Notes under the pieces: model-generated
The model's input: the letters and a program-made list of their open reading frames with translations, nothing else
What the model was told of the DNA's origin: nothing
Databases searched by the model: none
Shown here: piece after piece, positions 1-5,190 of the stretch
How the letters are laid out: each line of letters begins with the position of its first letter
Position numbering within the stretch: the stretch's first letter is position 1
Made by a program: the position numbers and the translations under genes
Assembly (NCBI GenBank): GCA_021781285.1
Contig: JAJXXD010000119.1
Coordinates: 1-5,763 of the forward strand
DNA from: a bacterium
Lineage (GTDB): Bacteria > SZUA-79 > Acidulodesulfobacterales > Acidulodesulfobacteraceae
Direction: 5' to 3'
Length of the DNA stretch: 5,763 bases

Positions 1-14
1 TTTAGAGGCGCCAT
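1..14 (-). CDS. Start of an unidentified downstream gene (partial, runs off left edge)
   Basis: Only the first four complete codons are visible (Met-Ala-Pro-Leu), which is too little to name a product. The case for a real start is the sequence just before it: on the minus strand GGGGGGAG stands five bases upstream of ATG, a strong Shine-Dalgarno site with good spacing. It lies downstream of dsrC in the same direction, so it is probably another member of the dsr cluster. Membrane-complex genes such as dsrM or dsrK often follow in such clusters, but nothing visible here proves that. Confidence 0.5.
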
Positions 15-19
15 ATTTA

Positions 20-27
20 CTCCCCCC
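20..27 (-). promoter_or_regulatory. Ribosome binding site of the left-edge gene
   Basis: The minus strand reads GGGGGGAG followed by TAAAT and ATG. This site is the main support for calling a gene start at the left edge of the window. Confidence 0.55.
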
Positions 28-51
28 TGAATAAATAAATTATGTTATTTT

Positions 52-79
52 AGGGAGAAGAACAAAATTTCTTCTCCCT
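52..79. terminator. Hairpin between dsrC and the next gene
   Basis: An 11-base perfect inverted repeat (AGGGAGAAGAA paired with TTCTTCTCCCT) encloses a 6-base loop. On the plus strand it is followed by a T-rich stretch (TTATTTATAT). On the minus strand, the direction of the operon, it is followed by AAAATAACATAA, not a U-tract, so it is a poor classical intrinsic terminator there. It may act as a partial terminator or as a 3' stabiliser that protects the dsrC transcript after processing, lowering expression of the next gene relative to dsrC. The structure is clear in the sequence; the role is inferred. Confidence 0.55.
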
Positions 80-134
80 TTATTTATATAAACAAATCAG
101 CGACTGTCTGCAGATAAGTTTTATTACGATTAAC

Positions 135-476
135 TTAAACGCATCCGGTAGGCTTAGGAAGTCCTGCTATTTTAGCAAGCTGTTTAGCCGGACCTTCGGG
201 AAATAATTCATAGATAAACTTGTTCGCTTCCTTTTTATCAGGTAAATTTTCAAGACTCATAACCTCTTTCGTAAGAGACTTAATGGCGGGAGCAACCTGA
301 AACTGCTGAAAATAATTCCTTATCCATTCTATAAGTTTCCAGTGTTTTTCTGTTAACTCTACGTTTTCAGTTTTTGCCAAAGCTTCTGCGAGACCTTTGT
401 CCCAGTCGCCTAAATTTTGAAGATAACCTTCATCGTCCGTTTGAATCTTTTTTCCGTTATAATCGAGTTCAGCCAT
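135..476 (-). CDS. dsrC: DsrC-family sulfur carrier protein lacking the second redox cysteine
   Basis: This 113-residue protein belongs to the DsrC/TusE family, small cytoplasmic partners of dissimilatory sulfite reductase whose flexible C-terminal arm carries the substrate sulfur. The family is clear from the YLQNLGDW segment (19-26), ELTEKHW (40-46), the YELFPEGPAK segment (89-98) and the terminal AGLPKPTGCV. The penultimate Cys112 (CysA) is present. Eleven residues before it, where DsrC has CysB (…ACxxAGLPKPTGC), this protein has Ala101, and it has no other cysteine. The insertion before YELFP (about residues 72-88), which separates DsrC from the tRNA-thiolation protein TusE, is present and resembles that of purple sulfur bacteria. 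A strong AGGAGG site lies eight bases before ATG, 49 bases after dsrL. The family is certain; whether it works as DsrC, a TusE-like persulfide carrier or a regulatory homologue is open. Confidence 0.93.
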   Translation of the reverse strand: MAELDYNGKKIQTDDEGYLQNLGDWDKGLAEALAKTENVELTEKHWKLIEWIRNYFQQFQVAPAIKSLTKEVMSLENLPDKKEANKFIYELFPEGPAKQLAKIAGLPKPTGCV

Positions 477-525
477 TAGTAAAACCTCCTGTAATTTTAA
501 TTAATATTGTGAGTTTTATTTAAAT

Positions 526-2238
526 TTAAACCATATCTATATATCCGCACGGACAGCTTTCCGCGCATTTTTTGCATCCGTTGCATGTTTCCAAATGAAA
601 CTCGAAGTGCAGTCCTTTAGGTAATTTTTTTACGGCGCTTTGAGAGCAGTATTCGAAACAGCTGCCGCAATCGAAACACATACCGCAGCTCATGCATCTT
701 TTTGCCTCCAATATAAGCTCATCCAGACTGAGGTCGTTTAAAATTGCGTCAAAATCCTTAACTCTTGCTAAAGGATCTCGGGACGTTCTTCTCTGCCTCT
801 CAGAGGTTTGGAAATATGCGATATACATATTTTTACCCTCTCTGTTAACAGCGTCGCCGTATTTTATAATCCTTCTTTCATCTTTAATTACCTGTTCTCC
901 GGTAAATTTTTTATGTATGGCGTACGCCGCATACCTTCCCATACCGATAGCGTCTGTAACCAATCCGAATTTTAATATATCGCCGCCGGCAAAAATTTTA
1001 TCTTCGTTAGCCACGAGATAATTATCGTCAACCTTTAAAAACTCGTTATTCTGATTTTTAGCAAGATTCTCCATGCCTTTATAATCCGGCTTCTGACCGA
1101 ACGAGTAAATAAGAGTATCTAATTTTAGCGTAAGCTCCTGACCGCCTTCTATAATTATCGGATGGACCCTGCCGGAAGCGTCTTTTTCGGAGAGTTTCAT
1201 TTTTTTAAGTTTAACCGCGACGGCCTTACCGTTTTCGGTAATTATTTCATTTAAAGCAAATAAAAACTCGAATTTAATTCCTTCCGCATGTCCTTCTTTG
1301 ACTTCGGCAGAACCTTTTTCTTTTATTTCCGATACATCGTTTAACGTACCTTTATTATAAATAAAAGTAACATTGGCGCCGAGCCTTTTAGCCACCATTC
1401 CTGCGTCCATGGCGCTGTCGCTTCCGATAACCACGACTTCCTTGCCGGCGTCTTTAAGTTCGCCGGAAGCCGCTTTTTGAAGAAACTCTATACCGGTATA
1501 AACATTAGGAGAATCCGCTCCGCTCATCTTCATTTTTATAGGCTCATGCGTTCCTATCGCCACAAAGACGGCGTCAAATTCGGATTTAAGTTTATCGATA
1601 GTTATATCTGTTCCAATATTAACGCCTGTTTTAATTTCTACGCCGAGATTCTTAATGCGTCCAACCTCTGCATCGATAACATCTAACGGAAGTCTGAAAC
1701 GCGGAATGCCGTATCTTAAATATCCGCCTGTTTCGGGATATTTTTCGAAAATAGTAACGTTATATCCTCTGATTGCAAGGTGGTATGCGGCGGAAAGTCC
1801 CGCCGGTCCGCTTCCTATAACCGCTATTTTCTCTTTTCTCGGGGCATCGGTCAGTTTCTTAAACTGAAGATTATTCTTTATTCCGTAATCTCCTACAAAC
1901 ATTTCTATGGCGTTTATCGCAACCGGATTATCTTTTTCGCTCCTGTTGCAGGCATCCTCGCAGGGATGCGGGCAGACTCTTCCTGTAACGGAAGGCAGAG
2001 GATTGGATTCCGTGAGCATATAAAATGCCTGTTTTAGCGATTCGTCCATAGGCCTGTCGTAAGATTCGCTCTGAGCTATAAACTGTATATAATCTCTTAC
2101 TTTGGTACCGTTGGGACAAGTGTCCATACAAGGCGGCTTTTTTTCGACATACTGGGGCCTGAACGGGGATTGAGACATCCCCCCGCCAGTGCTTGCCGCA
2201 ATCTTCGCCGGCTTTTTTACTTTTTTTAATTCAAGCAT
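526..2238 (-). CDS. dsrL: DsrL-type NAD(P)H:acceptor oxidoreductase (FAD, iron-sulfur; GltD-like)
   Basis: This 570-residue cytoplasmic flavoprotein resembles the glutamate synthase small subunit and, from its place in the operon, is DsrL, which exchanges electrons between NAD(P)H and DsrAB. The N-terminal domain carries iron-sulfur cysteines (C37, C41, C89, C93, C97 in CMDTCPNG and CPHPCEDAC). The FAD-binding Rossmann motif is IGSGPAGLSAA at 141-151, and a second FAD contact is IFAGGDI at 415-421. The second, NAD(P)H-binding motif is atypical (IGSDSAMDAG at 271-280, YNK at 294-296). The C-terminus is a ferredoxin domain: C515, C518, C521, C524, C527 and C531, then C552, C555, C558 and C562, enough for two [4Fe-4S] clusters. 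It ends directly after this domain, shorter than the roughly 655-residue Allochromatium DsrL. An AAGGA site precedes the ATG. A stand-alone glutamate synthase subunit is less likely because no large subunit is visible and the neighbours are dsr genes. Confidence 0.85.
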   Translation of the reverse strand: MLELKKVKKPAKIAASTGGGMSQSPFRPQYVEKKPPCMDTCPNGTKVRDYIQFIAQSESYDRPMDESLKQAFYMLTESNPLPSVTGRVCPHPCEDACNRSEKDNPVAINAIEMFVGDYGIKNNLQFKKLTDAPRKEKIAVIGSGPAGLSAAYHLAIRGYNVTIFEKYPETGGYLRYGIPRFRLPLDVIDAEVGRIKNLGVEIKTGVNIGTDITIDKLKSEFDAVFVAIGTHEPIKMKMSGADSPNVYTGIEFLQKAASGELKDAGKEVVVIGSDSAMDAGMVAKRLGANVTFIYNKGTLNDVSEIKEKGSAEVKEGHAEGIKFEFLFALNEIITENGKAVAVKLKKMKLSEKDASGRVHPIIIEGGQELTLKLDTLIYSFGQKPDYKGMENLAKNQNNEFLKVDDNYLVANEDKIFAGGDILKFGLVTDAIGMGRYAAYAIHKKFTGEQVIKDERRIIKYGDAVNREGKNMYIAYFQTSERQRRTSRDPLARVKDFDAILNDLSLDELILEAKRCMSCGMCFDCGSCFEYCSQSAVKKLPKGLHFEFHLETCNGCKKCAESCPCGYIDMV

Positions 2239-2283
2239 AAATTTTCCTTTCTTATCTTATATATAGTAAAATATATAATAAAT

Positions 2284-2313
2284 ATTATAAGATTAATAGA
2301 TTTTTTGAAACAA
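2284..2313 (-). promoter_or_regulatory. Possible internal promoter ahead of dsrL
   Basis: In the 92-base gap between dsrD and dsrL, the widest gap inside the operon, the minus strand carries TTGTTT, an 18-base spacer and a perfect TATAAT. The -35 box matches only three of six positions, and the gap is so AT-rich that a chance match is likely. It would allow dsrL-dsrC to be transcribed apart from dsrABD. Confidence 0.22.
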
Positions 2314-2330
2314 CAACATAAAAAATATTA

Positions 2331-2567
2331 TTACTGGTTTTCCGGCAGAGCCAAAAAACTACCTCCGGCATATCCGTAAACTAATTTTTCTTCGTCCATA
2401 ATTTCCTTTAATGCCGCTTTTATATCGTCTTTAGTCAAACCCTCGCTCGCAAACTCTTTTTCCATTTCTTTTACGATATCGATAGGTTTGAATCTCTTTT
2501 TGCCGGCATACTCTTTCACGAGTCCGACTATTTTATCTTCGACTTTTTTCTTTGTTTCATCGGTCAT
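2331..2567 (-). CDS. dsrD: DsrD, activator of dissimilatory sulfite reductase
   Basis: This 78-residue protein matches DsrD in size, position directly after dsrB, and shape: a lysine-rich helical N-terminus (VEDKIVGLVKEY, 9-20), a central helix (DIKAALKEIMDEEKL, 48-62) and a C-terminal beta-wing (VYGYAGGSFLALP, 63-75), which fits the winged-helix fold known for DsrD. Despite that fold, DsrD is known to bind DsrAB and stimulate sulfite reduction allosterically, and does not act as a DNA-binding regulator. It is usual in sulfate and sulfite reducers and generally absent from sulfur oxidisers, so it points to a reductive use of the operon. A GAGGA site lies about ten bases before ATG, and the gene starts 47 bases after dsrB. 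Sequence identity to Desulfovibrio DsrD appears low, so the call rests partly on context. Confidence 0.85.
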   Translation of the reverse strand: MTDETKKKVEDKIVGLVKEYAGKKRFKPIDIVKEMEKEFASEGLTKDDIKAALKEIMDEEKLVYGYAGGSFLALPENQ

Positions 2568-2614
2568 AATATAGTAATCCTCAATTTAAATTTTGTTAAT
2601 AAAACCCAAAAAAA

Positions 2615-3700
2615 TTATAATCTCGTATGAGAAGAGTAATTCATCGTGGTTTCGGCAAGCCTGAAGTCGTCAATGTGATATTTTGTGAACGGGAATCCCG
2701 TAATCTTAAAGAATCTCGACCAGCCTATCCTTTCTATCCATTCGCCTACTCTTTCGCCCGGTTCCGCTCCTTCTTTATATGCATTAAGGATGGTCTTTAT
2801 GGCGTCAACGACTCCCGGCCATCTCGGCGGGTCGTTCGGAATAAACGGAATGGCCAATTTAGAGAACGTAGGCTTTGTCCTTGCATTGGAAACCTTGCCG
2901 CCGACCCATATAGACAACCCGTCGTTTTCGGCATTAGCAATCGGCATTGCGGGACAGACGGTATAACAGCTTCCGCAAAACACGCATGTTTCCTCGTTTA
3001 CTTTCACGCCCGGCTTGCCGTCCACGGTATCCGGCCTGATAGAATTAGTCGGACAAGCGGCAATAGTGCTGGGTATTTCGCAAAGGTTTCTAAGTCTTTC
3101 GGCGTCTATTCTCGGCGGTTTTCTGTGAGTTCCGACGATTGCGATATCCGAAGATGAAACCGAACCGCACATATTTAAACAGCATGCGAAAGCGATCCTT
3201 GTTTTTGAAGGAAGTTTGTCTTCGACGAAATATTCATACAACTCGTCCATAACCGATTTAACGACGCCGGAAGCATCGCTTGCGGAAGTGTGGCAGTGTA
3301 TCCACCCCTGAGTATGGACTATATTTGCGATGATGTTGCCTATGCCGCCGACGTTATAACCCATTTTTTCAAGGTCTTTTTTAAGCGGTTCCACGTTTTT
3401 TTCGTCTTCTATTAAAAACTCGACATTATTTCTTGTAGTGAATCTTAAATGTCCTCCGCAATATTTATCGGCTATATCGCATATGTCTCTTACGAAACTG
3501 CCGCTGACCAATCTTGGAGAACCCATCCTTACCGTATATAACTTATCGCCGTTTTCTGCGACATGCACCATTGTGCCGGGATCAAGTATCTCATGAAAAG
3601 CCCATTTGCCGTAATTCTTTTTTATCATAGGCGATAAATAATCATTGTAATCATGGGGTCCAATGTCGGTAAGTCTTTTCTTTTTAATTTCTTCTGCCAT
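2615..3700 (-). CDS. dsrB: Dissimilatory sulfite reductase beta subunit
   Basis: This 361-residue protein is the beta subunit of the cytoplasmic alpha2beta2 sulfite reductase, the subunit that in studied enzymes holds the catalytic siroheme. The siroheme-[4Fe-4S] ligands are visible as C136 (GWIHCHT), C173 and C174, and C178 (ACCLNMCG). The spacing of 37 residues between C136 and C173 equals that of the Desulfovibrio enzyme. The inserted ferredoxin domain shows C216 (ACPTNSI) and C239, C242 and C245 (CVFCGSC), one [4Fe-4S] cluster. Other family blocks are RFTTRNNVEF (86-95), VGGKVSNARTKP (267-278) and GEWIERIGWSRFF (319-331). The usual HCSDI after the siroheme motif reads SSSDI here, and the C-terminus after IDDFR is divergent. 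A GGAGG site precedes ATG, and the gene follows dsrA by 61 bases, so the two are surely co-transcribed. Confidence 0.98.
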   Translation of the reverse strand: MAEEIKKKRLTDIGPHDYNDYLSPMIKKNYGKWAFHEILDPGTMVHVAENGDKLYTVRMGSPRLVSGSFVRDICDIADKYCGGHLRFTTRNNVEFLIEDEKNVEPLKKDLEKMGYNVGGIGNIIANIVHTQGWIHCHTSASDASGVVKSVMDELYEYFVEDKLPSKTRIAFACCLNMCGSVSSSDIAIVGTHRKPPRIDAERLRNLCEIPSTIAACPTNSIRPDTVDGKPGVKVNEETCVFCGSCYTVCPAMPIANAENDGLSIWVGGKVSNARTKPTFSKLAIPFIPNDPPRWPGVVDAIKTILNAYKEGAEPGERVGEWIERIGWSRFFKITGFPFTKYHIDDFRLAETTMNYSSHTRL

Positions 3701-3761
3701 ATTAACCTCCGAATTTATTTATATACTGCATCTTTTAATTTAATTGATTTAACTGCCGTTA

Positions 3762-4949
3762 CTAATCTTCATCTTCCGTGAATTTAATAAACGGATTGCT
3801 TCTCGGGTGCCCGACCATTTCTGGAATCGGTTCCAATCCTATGCCTTCTAAGAATGTATTAAGCCCGACTCTGCCGATAAGCTCGCCTATTCTTTCCCTG
3901 CTTACTCCATATTCATCCCAAAATTCCCACATATTAGAAATCAAGCCCTTCAACCATTCATAGTCGTTTTTTGCATCTTCGTTTATATCGTAAAAAGGAA
4001 CGAGCATCATACCCATTCTAGGACCGGTAACCAAAGGAGCTTTTGCGCCGATTAAAATAGATGCTCCTTTTTCGTCGCCGCTTCTTAATGCTTTAGGCAA
4101 TACGTTAATACAGTGCATGCATTTTACGCAGTTTTCGTCGTCGATTACAAGTTTTTCGCCCTCAAACCACATACATTTCGTGGGGCATTTATCAAGAACG
4201 TATTTTTGAACGTTAAGTTTTTTAACGTAATTTTTTACTTCGTCCTGATTGATTTTTATTTTGTCTTTCCATGTGCCGATAAAGGCAAGGTCGGATCTTG
4301 CGGCTGAAGCTACGCAGTCGTTGGCGCAGCCCGAAAATTTCAATTTGAATTTATAATTAAATGCCGGTCTGTGAAGTTCGTCTAAATATTCTTCCGTTAA
4401 ATCGTGGCATATTTTCATCGTATCGTAATTTGCAAATTCGCACCTTGCCTGCCCCGCACAGCATGAGGGGGTTCTTAAATCCGAACCGCTTCCGCCCAAG
4501 TCGAACCCGAGTTCGGCTACGGCTTGAAAAACATCTTCGGCTTCAGCCTGCGACATGCCAAGAACTTGAATATTTCCGGTAGCGCCGTGAAAGTTTAACA
4601 ATCCGCCGGCGTATTTTTCGGAAATATCGGCTAATTTCCTTAAGAAATCGGAATTATAAAAGAAGCCTGCAGATGGTATAATTCTCATAGAATGGCACTC
4701 TTTTATTCCCGGATATTTATCGGGGAATTCACTGAACCTTCCGACCATTCCCGCTCCGTAACTTTTGACTCCGGCCATACCGCCGTGTTTCCAGTGATTT
4801 ACTTTGTCGCGGTAAGATTCTTCAACCTGTCCCAAAAGGTCTTCCGTCCTTTCGCTCTTTTCCGCCGCTCTTTCTATTTCCCTGACAAAACTTATCCACT
4901 TCCCTTTTTTAAGTTCGTCAAGAAGCGGAGTCTGGTGCTTTTTACCCAT
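3762..4949 (-). CDS. dsrA: Dissimilatory sulfite reductase alpha subunit
   Basis: This 395-residue protein is the alpha subunit of DsrAB, which catalyses sulfite reduction in sulfate reducers or the reverse reaction in sulfur oxidisers. It starts with the family block TPLLDELKKGKW (7-18), followed by NHWKHGG (51-57) and LGGSGSDLRTP (151-161). Siroheme-[4Fe-4S] ligands are C164 and C170 (CAGQARC) and C208 and C212 (CANDC), with the same mutual spacing as in Desulfovibrio. The ferredoxin domain has C255 (KCPTKC) and C274, C277 and C280 (CVKCMHC). RPAFNYKFKLKFSGC (194-208) is typical of DsrA. The protein is about 40 residues shorter than Desulfovibrio DsrA: it lacks a stretch before the ferredoxin domain and the last roughly 18-residue tail, ending at FTEDED. 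A perfect AAGGAGG lies eight bases before ATG. It is the first gene after the probable promoter and so leads the dsrABD-L-C unit. Confidence 0.98.
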   Translation of the reverse strand: MGKKHQTPLLDELKKGKWISFVREIERAAEKSERTEDLLGQVEESYRDKVNHWKHGGMAGVKSYGAGMVGRFSEFPDKYPGIKECHSMRIIPSAGFFYNSDFLRKLADISEKYAGGLLNFHGATGNIQVLGMSQAEAEDVFQAVAELGFDLGGSGSDLRTPSCCAGQARCEFANYDTMKICHDLTEEYLDELHRPAFNYKFKLKFSGCANDCVASAARSDLAFIGTWKDKIKINQDEVKNYVKKLNVQKYVLDKCPTKCMWFEGEKLVIDDENCVKCMHCINVLPKALRSGDEKGASILIGAKAPLVTGPRMGMMLVPFYDINEDAKNDYEWLKGLISNMWEFWDEYGVSRERIGELIGRVGLNTFLEGIGLEPIPEMVGHPRSNPFIKFTEDED

Positions 4950-4960
4950 AGTAAAGCCTC

Positions 4961-4966
4961 CTTATA
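4961..4966 (-). promoter_or_regulatory. Ribosome binding site of dsrA
   Basis: The minus strand reads AAGGAGG and then eight bases before the ATG of dsrA. This is a near-ideal Shine-Dalgarno site and fixes the start codon, consistent with high expression of the sulfite reductase. Confidence 0.7.
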
Positions 4967-5001
4967 TAAATATAGATTTAAAATAATAAAAAATACTGCC
5001 C

Positions 5002-5031
5002 ATTATAAAACAATTTAAAACATAGTTGTAA
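5002..5031 (-). promoter_or_regulatory. Second candidate promoter for dsrA
   Basis: The minus strand has a perfect TATAAT followed by GGGCAG, with TTACAA 18 bases upstream as a weak -35 box (three of six matches). It lies nearer to dsrA than the TTGACA promoter. An activator-dependent promoter can have a weak -35 box, but in such AT-rich DNA the match may be chance. Confidence 0.3.
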
Positions 5032-5037
5032 TTTTTA

Positions 5038-5067
5038 TTTATAAACCTTTTATGTTACTTTTGTCAA
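5038..5067 (-). promoter_or_regulatory. Probable sigma70-type promoter of the dsrAB operon
   Basis: The minus strand carries a perfect -35 box TTGACA, an 18-base spacer, and TATAAA as -10 box (five of six matches to TATAAT). It sits about 90 bases before the dsrA start codon in the only large spacer of the window, which is where an operon promoter is expected. Transcription would start around 5030, leaving a leader of about 80 bases. Confidence 0.55.
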
Positions 5068-5099
5068 GAAAAAAATTAAACTTTATTTTATTTTTATCG

Positions 5100-5115
5100 A
5101 TTAAGCATGCTTAAT
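5100..5115. promoter_or_regulatory. Perfect 16-base palindrome, possible operator
   Basis: ATTAAGCATGCTTAAT is a perfect palindrome with no spacer, which suits a dimeric transcription factor better than an RNA hairpin. Its centre lies about 75-80 bases upstream of the likely start point of the TTGACA promoter, a position usual for an activator site. It contains the only GC-containing core in a very AT-rich spacer. The regulator is unknown. Confidence 0.4.
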
Positions 5116-5190
5116 TTTATAACAGAAAAAAAATGCAATAAATAATACAAAATATGATTTTTGTAATAAAAAATCCTACTAAAGACTTGG

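Larger units (their letters stand above)
4950..5190. other. AT-rich spacer between dsrN and dsrA
   Basis: This is the only long non-coding stretch of the window (241 bases). It contains the palindrome, two promoter candidates and the dsrA ribosome binding site, all described separately. No open reading frame or RNA gene was recognised. No convincing GC-rich terminator for dsrN is present; a weak 7-base A/T inverted repeat at 5146-5165 and runs of T on the minus strand are the nearest thing. Some transcription from dsrN into dsrA therefore cannot be excluded. Confidence 0.7.

Noticed and set aside
52..79. The hairpin as a standard intrinsic terminator of the dsr operon
   Set aside because: In the operon direction the stem is followed by A-rich and not T-rich sequence, and another gene start with a strong ribosome binding site follows within 40 bases. 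It is kept only as a hairpin of uncertain role.
135..476. Plain TusE (tRNA 2-thiolation) in place of DsrC
   Set aside because: The missing CysB would suit TusE, but the protein keeps the insertion before YELFP and the PTGCV end of DsrC and sits in the dsr operon. The possibility of a TusE-like mechanism is kept in the findings.
1928..2131. A 67-codon minus-strand open frame inside dsrL
   Set aside because: It overlaps the N-terminal iron-sulfur domain of dsrL in another frame and has no recognisable motif.
526..2238. Glutamate synthase small subunit (GltD)
   Set aside because: The core fold is shared, but no large subunit is seen, the protein has a long cysteine-rich ferredoxin tail, and it is embedded between dsrD and dsrC. 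DsrL fits better.
2583..2592. AATTTAAATT palindrome between dsrB and dsrD
   Set aside because: A ten-base all-A/T palindrome in an AT-rich gap is expected by chance.
2627..3157. A 176-codon open frame on the plus strand
   Set aside because: It lies wholly antisense to dsrB, whose motifs are unmistakable. Its translation shows no recognisable family, and it starts without a good ribosome binding site. It is a shadow of biased codon use.
5146..5165. Inverted repeat TACAAAA/TTTTGTA downstream of dsrN as a terminator
   Set aside because: A seven-base stem with a single G-C pair is too weak, and such repeats arise easily in DNA this AT-rich.
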